Below, piece after piece: positions 1-8,777 of a DNA stretch of 64,000 bases. The stretch lies in assembly GCF_004762095.1 (NCBI RefSeq), contig NZ_SIJH01000003.1, positions 1 to 64,000 on the forward strand, read 5' to 3'. Numbering within the stretch: the stretch's first letter is position 1; the number at the start of each line of letters is the position of its first letter. Origin of the DNA: Tabrizicola caldifontis. Lineage in GTDB: Bacteria > Pseudomonadota > Alphaproteobacteria > Rhodobacterales > Rhodobacteraceae. A program made the position numbers and the translations under genes. The notes under the pieces are model-generated. The model did not search any database and was not told the DNA's origin. It was given only the letters and a program-made list of their open reading frames with translations.

Positions 1-127
1 CGTAGGCCTTGAATTCACCGAAATACTTCGTGATCGCCGCCGTCAGCGTCGTCTTCCCATGGTCAACGTGACCAATGGTCCCGATGTTCACGTGCGGTTT
101 CGTCCGTTCAAACTTTGCCTTCGCCAT
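1..127 (-). CDS. tuf: Elongation factor Tu, N-terminal part (runs off the window)
   Basis: EF-Tu carries aminoacyl-tRNA to the ribosome as a GTP complex. Only the first 42 codons are present. They read [20 protein letters not shown] and continue with the P-loop VDHGKTTLT, which is diagnostic for EF-Tu. The ATG is at 127-125 and the gene continues leftward beyond base 1. The gene upstream on the same strand is parC, not fusA, so this is not the str-operon copy but a stand-alone tuf. In many relatives a tuf copy sits just before secE. Here secE is about 24 kb away with unrelated genes in front of it. Identity is sure; copy number cannot be judged from this window. Confidence 0.95.
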   Translation of the reverse strand, partial: MAKAKFERTKPHVNIGTIGHVDHGKTTLTAAITKYFGEFKAY

Positions 128-319
128 TCTCGATGTCCGCCCTTGTGCTGATCGCTTGCATGGTCGGGCCGGAAGGGGCCCGTGATTACACGCGCGGCGA
201 CTTAGCCCGCGCGGGCGGGAAATTCAAGCCTGATCGGGCCACGTCGAACTCGCCTTGGCGTTCGACTGGACAGCCCCTCGGCAATGCCGCAGCCATCGCA
301 AAGGCCCGAGGCGGCACCC
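128..319. other. parC-tuf spacer with two short inverted repeats
   Basis: This 192-base spacer should hold the parC 3' end signal and the tuf promoter, both on the minus strand. It contains a 6-bp stem (CGGGCC at 165-170 with GGCCCG at 177-182) and a 12-bp perfect palindrome GCCCGCGCGGGC at 205-216. Neither has a T-run, so I do not call an intrinsic terminator. No tRNA or small gene is visible. Confidence 0.3.
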
Positions 320-2632
320 TCAGGTGAAGCGGTTGTCCCGCGGGAAGCCGCGCGGGGCCATCTTGCCGGCACCGGCGCGGGCGCCCATCCATTCGGCAAG
401 GTCGGTTTCGGTGCGCGTCCGGCCTGCAGGATCCTTCCAGGACAAGCCGTCGGCCTTCGCGAAGGTGATCGCATCCGACAGGCCGCCGTCCTTGTATTTC
501 TGCAACCGGACACCCTTGCCCCTGGCCATCTCGGGCAGCTCTGACAGCGGGAAGACCAGCATCTTGCGGTTGTCGCCCACGACCGCGACCATGTCGCCCG
601 CGACCGGTCGGCAGACTGCGGCCTTTACCCCCTCGCGCACCGTCAGAACCGCCTTGCCCGCGCGGGTCTGGGCGACCAGCTCCTCGGAAGGCACGATGAA
701 ACCGTCGCCTGCGGTCGAGGCGACCAGATACTTCTGCCCCGGACGCCAGACCAGAAGATCCGTTATTCCGGTATCGTTGGGAAGATCGACCATCAGGCGA
801 ACTGGCTCTCCCATGCCACGACCACCGGGCAGATTGGCGCCCAGAAGCGTGTAGACCCGGCCGTTTTCCGCCACCAGAAGGATCTTGTCGGTCGTTTCGG
901 CGTGAAAGGCAAAGCGCGGTCCGTCACCATCCTTGAACTTCTGCTCGGCGGCCAGATCCACATGACCCTTCATCGCGCGGATCCAGCCCATCCTTGAACA
1001 GATGACGGTGATCGGTTCGCGGTCGATCATCGCCTCGTAGGGGATCTCCTCGATCTCGGCGGCGTCGGCAAACTGCGTGCGCCGCGCACCCAGGGCCGTG
1101 CCCTTGCCGTAAGTCTTGCGCAGCTCCTCCAGGTCCGACCCGATCCGCTTCCACTGGCGGGGTTCGTTGGCCAGCAGATCCGCCAGATCGGCGCGTTCCT
1201 TCGTAAGGGCGTCGCGTTCGGCGTTCAGTTCCATCTCTTCCAGCCGCCGCAAGGACCGCAGACGCATGTTCAGGATCGCCTCGGCCTGAACCTCCGTCAG
1301 CTGGCCCGCAGCACCCTTCACCGGGGGCCTGTAATCCTTTTCGGACGTGGCGCGAACATGTGGTTTCGACCAGTCCTCGGCCATCAGCGCGGCCTTGGGG
1401 TCCTCGTCATATCGGATGATGTCGATCACCCGGTCGAGGTTCAGGAAGGCGATCAACAGCCCTTCCAGAACCTCCAGCCTGGCATCGATCTTCTCGATCC
1501 GGTGCTGGCTGCGCCGGCATAGCACGTCGCGGCGATGGTCCAGGAAGGCGCGCAGCACCTCCTTCAGCGAACAGACCTTCGGCACCTTGCCGTCGATCAG
1601 CACGTTCATGTTCAGGCTGAAGCGCACTTCCAGGTCCGAGTTGCGGAACAGGCTGCCCATCAGCACCTCGGGGTCCACCGTGCGGGACCGGGGTTCCAGG
1701 ATGAGGCGGATGTCTTCGGCGGATTCGTCGCGCACATCGGCCAGAAGCGGCACCTTCTTCAGCTGGATCAGCTCGGCCAGCTTCTCGATCAGCTTGGACT
1801 TCTGCACCTGGAAGGGGATCTCGGTCACGACGATCTGCCAGGTGCCACGCCCCAGATCCTCGACCTGCCACTTGGCGCGTGTGCGGAAGGCGCCGCGGCC
1901 GGTGCGATATGCCTCGAGGATCGACTCGCGCGGCTCCACGATCACCCCGCCGGTCGGGAAATCGGGCCCGGGGATCAGCTGGACCAGCGCCTCGTCCGAC
2001 AGGCCCGGGTTCTCCAGCAGGGCCTGGCAGCCGTCGATCAGCTCGTCCAGGTTGTGCGGCGGGATGTTCGTGGCCATGCCCACCGCAATGCCAGAGGCGC
2101 CGTTGGCCAGAAGGTTCGGGAAGGCCGCCGGCAGCACCACCGGTTCTTCCAGCCGGCCATCGTAGTTGGGGCGGAAATCGACGGCGGTTTCGTCAATCCC
2201 CTCCATCAGCAGTTCGGCCGCCTGCGTCACGCGGGCCTCGGTGTAGCGGCTGGCCGCCGGGTTGTCGCCGTCGATGTTGCCGAAGTTGCCCTGCCCGTCC
2301 ACCAGCGGGTAGCGCATGTTGAAATCCTGCGCGAGCCGCGCCATCGCGTCATAGATCGCCTGGTCGCCGTGGGGGTGGAAATCCCCCATCGTGTCGCCAC
2401 TGATCTTGGCCGATTTCAGGAACCCTCCCGTCGGCGTCAGCCGCAGCCGCCGCATTGCCCAGAGGATTCGCCGGTGCACCGGTTTCAGCCCGTCGCGGGC
2501 ATCGGGCAATGCCCGATGCATGATCGTGGACAGGGCATAGGTCAGGTAACGCTCGCCGATCGCGCGCGACAGCGGTTCGGAAAGCGTCATGCCGCCTTCG
2601 CCGATCTTGGGCTCGTCATCGTCCGAAGTCAT
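320..2632 (-). CDS. parC: DNA topoisomerase IV subunit A
   Basis: ParC is the breaking-rejoining subunit of topoisomerase IV, which with ParE decatenates daughter chromosomes. The 770-residue length and sequence fit ParC/GyrA. The catalytic tyrosine lies in SRYTEAR (Tyr130), after the DNA-gate helix [10 protein letters not shown] (residues 86-95) and before a C-terminal beta-pinwheel region. The start [14 protein letters not shown] is preferred over an in-frame ATG 17 codons upstream, because alignable sequence begins here; neither has a clear Shine-Dalgarno. The residue at the position of the quinolone-target serine (Ser80/Ser83 in E. coli ParC/GyrA) is Gln91. I believe this is common in alphaproteobacterial ParC. 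It is divergent from the SH3 gene at 2777. GyrA is unlikely because of length and the Gln. Confidence 0.93.
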   Translation of the reverse strand: MTSDDDEPKIGEGGMTLSEPLSRAIGERYLTYALSTIMHRALPDARDGLKPVHRRILWAMRRLRLTPTGGFLKSAKISGDTMGDFHPHGDQAIYDAMARLAQDFNMRYPLVDGQGNFGNIDGDNPAASRYTEARVTQAAELLMEGIDETAVDFRPNYDGRLEEPVVLPAAFPNLLANGASGIAVGMATNIPPHNLDELIDGCQALLENPGLSDEALVQLIPGPDFPTGGVIVEPRESILEAYRTGRGAFRTRAKWQVEDLGRGTWQIVVTEIPFQVQKSKLIEKLAELIQLKKVPLLADVRDESAEDIRLILEPRSRTVDPEVLMGSLFRNSDLEVRFSLNMNVLIDGKVPKVCSLKEVLRAFLDHRRDVLCRRSQHRIEKIDARLEVLEGLLIAFLNLDRVIDIIRYDEDPKAALMAEDWSKPHVRATSEKDYRPPVKGAAGQLTEVQAEAILNMRLRSLRRLEEMELNAERDALTKERADLADLLANEPRQWKRIGSDLEELRKTYGKGTALGARRTQFADAAEIEEIPYEAMIDREPITVICSRMGWIRAMKGHVDLAAEQKFKDGDGPRFAFHAETTDKILLVAENGRVYTLLGANLPGGRGMGEPVRLMVDLPNDTGITDLLVWRPGQKYLVASTAGDGFIVPSEELVAQTRAGKAVLTVREGVKAAVCRPVAGDMVAVVGDNRKMLVFPLSELPEMARGKGVRLQKYKDGGLSDAITFAKADGLSWKDPAGRTRTETDLAEWMGARAGAGKMAPRGFPRDNRFT

Positions 2633-2776
2633 GGATGTTGTGTAGGGAAATCCGGGCCGCCGGTCCAGATGGCATCGCAGCAACAGAAGTAACCTGTAGA
2701 GGCGCGATGCGTTTTGGACTCAACGCCGCGCGGGGAGATGTGCTATGAAAGGACGGCCGCCCAACCGGAATTACCC

Positions 2777-3415
2777 ATGCTGCGCCTGACGTTACTGCTT
2801 TGCCTTGGCATGCTCGCCGCGCTTTACACGCTGGGCGAGGACAGGGGTCAGTTGCGTCCCGGTCTTGCCAAGGCCAAGGCCGAAGGTCGGCTTGAACAAT
2901 TGTGGGCCGAGGCGCGGGCGAAGGCGGCGCGCACGCTGCCTGCTGCGGCAGAAACCGTCCCGGTGCCGGTCGTGGCCGAAACGGCACCCGCAGCGGCCCC
3001 TTTGCCCGAACTGCCGCCTGAACCCGAACCCATGCTGGCCAGCGCCAGCCCTGCGATCACCCCGGTGGTCGATGTCGAACCCGGGCGCGAGGTGATCGCC
3101 GCCGTGGCGGAACCGGTGTTCACACTGTCCGCCCTGGGCAACGAGCCCGTCCCCGGTGCCGACGGCCGCCCGGTCGCAACAGAGGCCCCCGTCCCGGAGA
3201 CGATTGCCGAAGGCGCGATCCGGTATGTTACCGCCAGTTCGGTCAACGTGCGTTCCGGCCCCTCGACAGCGGCAGATATCCTCGGAAGGCTGGGCAATGG
3301 AGAGGCCGCTCTGCTGGTTGCGGCGGTCGATGACGAATGGGGGCGCATCGTGGTTCAGGGTGACGGCATGGAGGGTTACGTTGCCCTGCGATTCCTGAGC
3401 GCCGAAGCCCCCTGA
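2777..3415 (+). CDS. Membrane-anchored SH3-domain protein
   Basis: This is a 212-residue protein of unknown specific role. It starts with a hydrophobic signal/anchor segment (MLRLTLLLCLGMLAALYTLG). A long Pro/Ala/Glu-rich low-complexity linker follows (residues about 55-140). It ends with a bacterial SH3 (SH3b) domain containing the typical SSVNVRSGPSTAADILGRL and DEWGRI motifs. Such domains usually bind peptidoglycan or periplasmic partners. The start at 2777 is chosen because it begins the signal segment and has GGAA eight bases upstream; a longer in-frame ATG at 2714 would bury the signal. The SDR gene begins 4 bases after the stop, so the two are probably co-transcribed. Confidence 0.8.
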   Translation: MLRLTLLLCLGMLAALYTLGEDRGQLRPGLAKAKAEGRLEQLWAEARAKAARTLPAAAETVPVPVVAETAPAAAPLPELPPEPEPMLASASPAITPVVDVEPGREVIAAVAEPVFTLSALGNEPVPGADGRPVATEAPVPETIAEGAIRYVTASSVNVRSGPSTAADILGRLGNGEAALLVAAVDDEWGRIVVQGDGMEGYVALRFLSAEAP

Positions 3416-3419
3416 AATC

Positions 3420-4250
3420 ATGCCCCCGCGTTCCATTCTCATCACCGGATGTTCATCCGGCATCGGCCTTGACGCGGCGCGCAGCCTGCATGCCCGCGGC
3501 TGGCGTGTGTTCGCCACCTGCCGGCAGCAGGCAGACTGCGACCGCCTGCGTGGCGAGGGACTGGAAAGCTTCCGGCTGGACTATGCCGACGAGGCCAGTA
3601 TCGCCGCGGCGGTGGCCGAGGTCGTGGAACGCACCGGCGGCACGCTGGATGCGCTGTTCAACAACGGCGCCTTCGCCAGCCCCGGCGCGGTCGAGGATCT
3701 GCCGCGCGACGCCCTGCGCGAAATCTTCGAAACCAATCTTTTCGGCTGGCACGACCTGACCCGCCGGGTGATCCCGCTGATGCGGGCGCAGGGGCACGGG
3801 CGAATCGTCAACTGCTCGTCCGTCCTGGGTCTTGTCGCGCTGACCTGGCGCGGAGCCTATGTGTCGACCAAGTTCGCGCTGGAAGGGCTGACCGATGTCC
3901 TGCGTATCGAAATGCGGGGCACCGGGATCGACGTGATCCTGATCGAGCCCGGCCCCATAGCCACGAAGATCCGCGAAAATGCCATCGCGCATTTCGAAAA
4001 GTGGATCGACTGGGAAAATTCCGCCCGCCGCGACCAGTATGTCGCCCTGCGCGGGCGGCTCTATGACCGCAAGACGAAGAAGGATGCCTTCGAACTGGAA
4101 CCTTCGGCAGTGACGGCGAAACTGATTCATGCCATCGAGGCACGGCATCCCAAGGCACGCTATTTCGTCACGACGCCCACCTATCTGATGGGCTTTGCGC
4201 GCCGTCTGCTGCCGACCCGGGCGCTTGACTGGCTGATCGCGAGGGGCTGA
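3420..4250 (+). CDS. Short-chain dehydrogenase/reductase
   Basis: This is a classical SDR of 276 residues. It shows the N-terminal NAD(P) glycine motif TGCSSGIG (residues 9-16) and NNGA in place of NNAG (81-84). The catalytic set is Ser133/134 in NCSS, Tyr147 and Lys151 in YVSTK. The C-terminal LIEPGP also fits. It most resembles the SDRs annotated as retinol dehydrogenase or ketoreductase-like; the substrate cannot be assigned from sequence. The 4-base gap to the SH3 gene suggests one transcript. The protein carries a roughly 30-residue C-terminal extension beyond the minimal SDR fold. Confidence 0.88.
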   Translation: MPPRSILITGCSSGIGLDAARSLHARGWRVFATCRQQADCDRLRGEGLESFRLDYADEASIAAAVAEVVERTGGTLDALFNNGAFASPGAVEDLPRDALREIFETNLFGWHDLTRRVIPLMRAQGHGRIVNCSSVLGLVALTWRGAYVSTKFALEGLTDVLRIEMRGTGIDVILIEPGPIATKIRENAIAHFEKWIDWENSARRDQYVALRGRLYDRKTKKDAFELEPSAVTAKLIHAIEARHPKARYFVTTPTYLMGFARRLLPTRALDWLIARG

Positions 4251-4332
4251 GGGCCACCGCCGGCCTTGCCGCGAAATTTGGCTTCGCTTTTCTCGGCCGT
4301 GCGCCTAGATCAGTCAGAAAGGGAGTCTGCCC

Positions 4333-4536
4333 ATGCTTTCCGATCCAATCTTCATCTTCGGTGCCTTCCTCTGCCTGCTGGTGCTGGTCATCCTGCTCTT
4401 CGGCATCGGCAGCTTTGCCAAGGGAGGCGAGTTCAACAAGCGCAACGCCAACAGGATCATGCGCTGGCGGATCGGCGTGCAGTTCGTGGCGGTGGTCACC
4501 ATCGTGATCTTCGCCTGGGCCAGAGCAAAGGCCTGA
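4333..4536 (+). CDS. Twin transmembrane protein (HIG1-like)
   Basis: This is a 67-residue inner-membrane protein with two predicted helices (about residues 6-26 and 46-64). They are joined by a basic loop FAKGGEFNKRNANRIMRWRIG. The arrangement and the RxNxxMRxRI-type loop resemble the HIG1/hypoxia-induced family. The AAGGGAG ribosome site 8 bases upstream fixes the start. It ends 2 bases before the adenosyltransferase start, a gene pair I recall as conserved in Rhodobacteraceae. HIG1 proteins in other bacteria and mitochondria associate with cytochrome oxidase; a role here is inference. Confidence 0.8.
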   Translation: MLSDPIFIFGAFLCLLVLVILLFGIGSFAKGGEFNKRNANRIMRWRIGVQFVAVVTIVIFAWARAKA

Positions 4537-4538
4537 GC

Positions 4539-5111
4539 ATGGTTGTCCTGTCGAAGATCTACACCAAGACCGGCGATGCCGGGGAAACAGCGCTCGGCAA
4601 CGGCGCGCGGGTGGCAAAGCATTCACTTCGCGTCAGCGCCTACGGCACGGTAGACGAGACCAACGCCACCGTCGGCCTGGCCCGCCTGCACGCGACCGAC
4701 GAGATGGACGAGGCGCTGAAGCGCATTTCCAACGACCTGTTCGATCTGGGCGCCGACCTTTGCACCCCTGACCGGCATCTGGACGCCACGCTGTCCTACA
4801 CCCCGCTGCGCATGATCGAGGGGCAGGTGACGCGGCTGGAACGCGAGATCGACGCGATGAACGACCGGCTGACACCCCTGCGCAGCTTCATCCTGCCGGG
4901 CGGGTCAGTGCTGGCGGCGCAACTGCACCTTTGCCGCACCGTCTGCCGCCGGGCCGAGCGGCTGGTCGTCGAACTGGCGACGATGGAGGACGTGAACCCC
5001 GAGGCGGTGCGCTACCTGAACCGCCTGTCCGACTGGTTCTTCGTCGCCGGACGGATCGCCAACAACGATGGCAAGGACGACGTGCTCTGGGTTCCCGGAC
5101 TGACGCGCTGA
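4539..5111 (+). CDS. pduO: PduO-type ATP:cob(I)alamin adenosyltransferase
   Basis: This 190-residue cytosolic enzyme transfers the adenosyl group of ATP to cob(I)alamin to make coenzyme B12. It has the family hallmarks: an N-terminal YTKTGDAGETALGNG ATP-binding loop, RRAERLV in the middle, and NRLSDWFFVAGR near the C-terminus. Length matches the PduO family (about 185-195). The ATG at 4539 follows the TGA of the twin-TM gene by two bases, so translation is probably coupled. The symbol is by family only; in alphaproteobacteria it usually serves B12-dependent mutases rather than propanediol use. Confidence 0.93.
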   Translation: MVVLSKIYTKTGDAGETALGNGARVAKHSLRVSAYGTVDETNATVGLARLHATDEMDEALKRISNDLFDLGADLCTPDRHLDATLSYTPLRMIEGQVTRLEREIDAMNDRLTPLRSFILPGGSVLAAQLHLCRTVCRRAERLVVELATMEDVNPEAVRYLNRLSDWFFVAGRIANNDGKDDVLWVPGLTR

Positions 5112-5333
5112 CGGACAGCCTGCGCGTCGAGCATGTCGTTCGCGGTTCGTGAGCGCCAAGGACGAGTGCACGAAGGGCTTGGTGAGCAGGCCCTGATCGC
5201 CCCCAACGATCAAAACGCGGCGTCGTGTCGCCGGAAGGTGTCGCATTTGCTCTGTTCCGGGGGCTTTCGCTGCGGTAACAGGCGGCGGAGAGCTTGTGCG
5301 GCCTCGTGTCGCGACGGATGAGGAGTTTCGGCG

Positions 5334-6095
5334 ATGAAGGTGCTGGTCCCGGTCAAGCGGGTGATCGACTACAACGTGAAGGTACGCGTCAAGGCGGACG
5401 GGTCTGGGGTTGACCTTGCGAACGTCAAGATGTCGATGAACCCCTTCGACGAGATCGCTGTCGAAGAGGCGATCCGGCTGAAGGAAAAAGGCATCGCCAC
5501 CGAGGTCGTCGTCGTGTCGATCGGCGTGAAGCAGTCGCAGGAAACCCTGCGCAACGCGCTGGCCATGGGCGCGGACCGGGCGATCCTGATCGAGGCCGCG
5601 ACGGATGTGCATACCGACATCGAGCCCCTGGCCGTGGCCAAGCTGCTGGCCGCCGTGGTCAGGGAAGAAGCGCCGGGTCTTGTCCTGTGCGGCAAGCAGG
5701 CGATCGACAACGACATGAACGCCACCGGCCAGATGCTGGCTGCCCTTCTCGGCTGGAGCCAGGCCACCTTCGCCAGCGAAGTCGCCATCGAGGGGGACCA
5801 CGCCAAGGTCACGCGCGAGGTGGACGGCGGCTTGCAGACGATCTCGGTCAAGCTTCCCTCGATCATCACCGTCGATCTGCGGCTGAACGAGCCGCGCTAT
5901 GCCAGCCTGCCGAACATCATGAAGGCCAAGGCCAAGCCGCTGGCGACCAAGACGCCCGCCGATTATGGCGTGGATGTCTCGCCGCGCCTGTCGGTGGTCA
6001 AGACGGTGGAACCGGCGGGCCGCAAGGCGGGCGTGAAGGTCGGCTCGGTGGACGAGCTGATCGCGAAACTGAAAGACGAAGCGGGGGTGATCTGA
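5334..6095 (+). CDS. etfB: Electron transfer flavoprotein beta subunit
   Basis: EtfB binds AMP and, with EtfA, accepts electrons from acyl-CoA and related dehydrogenases for ETF:ubiquinone oxidoreductase. The 253-residue protein begins [20 protein letters not shown] and carries the signature [18 protein letters not shown] and the segment [22 protein letters not shown], all typical. The start has GAGGAG at a good distance upstream. The 222-base leader before it (5112-5333) holds no gene and should contain the promoter. etfA follows after one base. Confidence 0.97.
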   Translation: MKVLVPVKRVIDYNVKVRVKADGSGVDLANVKMSMNPFDEIAVEEAIRLKEKGIATEVVVVSIGVKQSQETLRNALAMGADRAILIEAATDVHTDIEPLAVAKLLAAVVREEAPGLVLCGKQAIDNDMNATGQMLAALLGWSQATFASEVAIEGDHAKVTREVDGGLQTISVKLPSIITVDLRLNEPRYASLPNIMKAKAKPLATKTPADYGVDVSPRLSVVKTVEPAGRKAGVKVGSVDELIAKLKDEAGVI

Positions 6096-6096
6096 G

Positions 6097-7023
6097 ATGG
6101 CCGTTCTTCTTCTTGCCGATGTGGTTGACGGGAAGCTTGCGACCGATCAGGTCGCCAAGGCGCTGACTGCGGTGAAATCGCTGGGTCCGGTGACGGTGCT
6201 GGTCGCCGGAGCGGGCGGTGATGCCGCCGCGGCCGAGGCCGCGACGCTGGACGGCGTGTCAAAGGTGCTGTTCGCCGACGACCACGCCTATTGCCACGGG
6301 ATGGCCGAACCCACCGCCGCGCTGATCGTGTCGCTGGCGGGCGACTACGAGCACATCGCCGCCGCAAGTGGCGCGCTTTCGAAATCGGTCCTGCCGCGCG
6401 TGGCGGCCCTTCTGGACGTGATGGTCATCTCGGAAGTGCTGGCGGTCCATGACGGAGCGACGTTCGACCGGCCGATCTATGCCGGCAACGCGATCCAGAC
6501 GGTGAAGACCTCTGACGCCAAGAAGGTGCTGACCATTCGCACCGCAACCTTTGATGCGGCCGGCAAGGGCGGCAACGCCCCAGTGGAAAAGATCTCGGCC
6601 GTGGTCGATGGCAGCCTGTCGACCTGGGTTGAGGACAAGGTGGCATCAAGCGACCGACCGGAACTGACCAGCGCGGGGATCGTCGTCTCCGGCGGGCGGG
6701 GCGTCGGCTCGAAGGAAAGCTTCGACCTGATCGAGAAGCTGGCCGACAAGCTGGGCGCCGCCGTCGGCGCCAGCCGCGCTGCGGTCGATTCGGGCTATGC
6801 GCCGAACGACTGGCAGGTGGGCCAGACCGGAAAGGTGGTGGCGCCGGACCTCTATGTTGCCGTCGGCATCTCGGGCGCGATCCAGCACCTTGCAGGGATG
6901 AAGGATTCCAAGGTGATCGTCGCGATCAACAAGGACGAAGAGGCGCCGATCTTCCAGGTCGCAGACTATGGCCTTGTCGCCGACCTGTTCACCGCCGTGC
7001 CGGAGATGATCGAGAAGCTCTGA
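6097..7023 (+). CDS. etfA: Electron transfer flavoprotein alpha subunit
   Basis: EtfA carries the FAD of the heterodimeric electron transfer flavoprotein. The 308-residue protein has the C-terminal FAD-binding region with [12 protein letters not shown], the [21 protein letters not shown] stretch (broken here: AVDSGY then QVGQTGK), and [14 protein letters not shown]. Length and order are standard. It starts one base after the etfB stop, so the two are co-translated in equal amounts. A strong terminator hairpin follows at 7064, which closes the unit. Relatives often have a 3-hydroxybutyryl-CoA dehydrogenase next; it is absent here. Confidence 0.97.
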   Translation: MAVLLLADVVDGKLATDQVAKALTAVKSLGPVTVLVAGAGGDAAAAEAATLDGVSKVLFADDHAYCHGMAEPTAALIVSLAGDYEHIAAASGALSKSVLPRVAALLDVMVISEVLAVHDGATFDRPIYAGNAIQTVKTSDAKKVLTIRTATFDAAGKGGNAPVEKISAVVDGSLSTWVEDKVASSDRPELTSAGIVVSGGRGVGSKESFDLIEKLADKLGAAVGASRAAVDSGYAPNDWQVGQTGKVVAPDLYVAVGISGAIQHLAGMKDSKVIVAINKDEEAPIFQVADYGLVADLFTAVPEMIEKL

Positions 7024-7063
7024 GGTTCGGCGCTCTGAAGCGCATCTTGCATCAGGTGACATT

Positions 7064-7093
7064 GGGTCTTCCGCAAGGGAGACCCTTTTCTTT
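7064..7093 (+). terminator. Rho-independent terminator after etfA
   Basis: GGGTCTTCC (7064-7072), loop GCAA, and GGGAGACCC (7077-7085) form a 9-bp stem with one G-T pair. TTTTCTTT follows at 7086-7093. It lies 40 bases after the etfA stop and is the clearest intrinsic terminator on the left half. Confidence 0.88.
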
Positions 7094-7204
7094 GGCCACC
7101 GCTGAAATGGCGGATACGACCGGCTTCTGTCGGTTGGGGGCCAGACCCTTCCCGGTCAAGCCGTCATTCAGGGCGCGATGCCCCACCCACTCGCGGATCC
7201 TCAC

Positions 7205-8710
7205 ATGACCGGAAAGCCCAACCTTCTGATCTTCATGGTCGATCAGCTGAACGGGACGCTGTTTCCCGACGGCCCGGCCGATTTTCTGCATACCCCGAAC
7301 CTGAAGCGGCTGGCCGCACGTTCCACCCGCTTTGCCAACTGCTACACGGCCTCGCCGCTGTGCGCCCCGGCGCGGGCAAGCTTCATGTCGGGCCAGCTGC
7401 CCTCGCGCACCCGGGTCTATGACAACGCGGCCGAATTCGCCAGCGACATCCCGACCTATGCCCATCACCTGCGCCGTGCGGGCTATCACACCGTGCTGTC
7501 TGGCAAGATGCATTTCGTCGGCCCCGACCAGCTGCACGGCTTCGAAGAGCGGCTGACCACCGACATCTACCCCGCCGATTTCGGCTGGACCCCCGACTAC
7601 CGCAAGCCGGGAGAGAGGATCGACTGGTGGTATCACAATCTCGGCTCGGTCACCGGGGCGGGCGTGGCCGAGATCACCAACCAGTACGAATACGACGACG
7701 ACGTGGCCTTCCAGGCCGTGCAGAAGCTTTATGACCTGTCGCGCGGGGCCGATCCGCGGCCCTGGTGCCTGACGGTCAGCTTCACCCACCCGCACGACCC
7801 CTTTGTCGCACGGCGCAAATACTGGGATCTCTACGAAGGCGCACCGGAACTGGAACCGCCCGCTGCCATCCCCTACGAGGCGATGGATCCCCATTCCCGG
7901 CGCCTGATGGATGCCTGCGACTGGCGGAATTTCGACATCACACCCGACCACATCCGCCGCGCGCGCCGGGGCTATTTTGCCAACATATCCTACATCGACG
8001 ACAAGATCGGCGAGATCCTCTCGGTGCTCGAGGCGACCCGGCAAGAGGCCCACATCCTCTTCCTCTCCGACCACGGCGAGATGCTGGGAGAGCGCGGCCT
8101 GTGGTTCAAGATGAACTTCTTCGAAGGCTCGGCCCGCGTGCCGCTGATGATCGCCGCGCCAGAGCTGCCAGCGGGCCGGGTCGATACACCGGTCTCCACC
8201 ATCGACCTGGCGCCTACCCTGGCCGCAGTGGCCGGCATCTCGATGGACGAGGTGATGCCCTGGACCGAAGGCGTCAACCTGATCCCGGTGGCGAACGGCG
8301 CCCCGCGCGGCCCGGTGGCAATGGAATATGCCGCCGAAGGCTCGATCACGCCGCTCGTCGCCCTGCGCGAGGGCGCCTGGAAATACATCCGCTGCGCGGC
8401 CGACCCCGAGCAGCTCTTCGACGTGGCCAACGACCCGGGCGAGACCACGAACCTCGCCGCCGATCCCCGCGCCGCCGAAATCCTCGCTCATTTTCGCAAG
8501 CTTGCCGATGCCCGCTGGGATCTCGCCGCCTTCGACGCCCAAGTCCGCGAAAGCCAGGCCCGGCGCTGGGTCGTCTACGAGGCGCTGCGCAACGGCGCCT
8601 ATTTCCCCTGGGATTACCAGCCGCTCCGCGCCGCCAGCGAACGCTACATGCGCAACCACATGGACCTGAACGTCCTGGAAGAGCAGAAGCGCTTCCCTCG
8701 CGGCGAATAG
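7205..8710 (+). CDS. betC: Choline-sulfatase
   Basis: BetC hydrolyses choline-O-sulfate to choline and sulfate, feeding glycine betaine synthesis and sulfur supply. The 501-residue cytosolic sulfatase has the type I sulfatase signature [11 protein letters not shown], in which Cys53 would become formylglycine. It also has [36 protein letters not shown] and [12 protein letters not shown]. These are very close to the Sinorhizobium BetC sequence as I remember it. The start at 7205 ([10 protein letters not shown]) matches the known family N-terminus; an in-frame ATG at 7178 would add nine residues. No betA/betB/betI genes adjoin it. It converges on a GMC oxidoreductase, with a terminator between them. 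Confidence 0.93.
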   Translation: MTGKPNLLIFMVDQLNGTLFPDGPADFLHTPNLKRLAARSTRFANCYTASPLCAPARASFMSGQLPSRTRVYDNAAEFASDIPTYAHHLRRAGYHTVLSGKMHFVGPDQLHGFEERLTTDIYPADFGWTPDYRKPGERIDWWYHNLGSVTGAGVAEITNQYEYDDDVAFQAVQKLYDLSRGADPRPWCLTVSFTHPHDPFVARRKYWDLYEGAPELEPPAAIPYEAMDPHSRRLMDACDWRNFDITPDHIRRARRGYFANISYIDDKIGEILSVLEATRQEAHILFLSDHGEMLGERGLWFKMNFFEGSARVPLMIAAPELPAGRVDTPVSTIDLAPTLAAVAGISMDEVMPWTEGVNLIPVANGAPRGPVAMEYAAEGSITPLVALREGAWKYIRCAADPEQLFDVANDPGETTNLAADPRAAEILAHFRKLADARWDLAAFDAQVRESQARRWVVYEALRNGAYFPWDYQPLRAASERYMRNHMDLNVLEEQKRFPRGE

Positions 8711-8712
8711 AC

Positions 8713-8750
8713 AGGGGGCACGCATCCGACGCCCCCTTGCTCTTTCTTCA
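8713..8750 (+). terminator. Terminator after betC
   Basis: AGGGGGC (8713-8719) pairs with GCCCCCT (8731-8737) across an 11-base loop. TGCTCTTTCTTC follows. It begins 3 bases after the betC stop and lies between convergent genes. Confidence 0.62.
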
Positions 8751-8777
8751 AATGCTCCCGCCGGAGGCCCGCCGACC

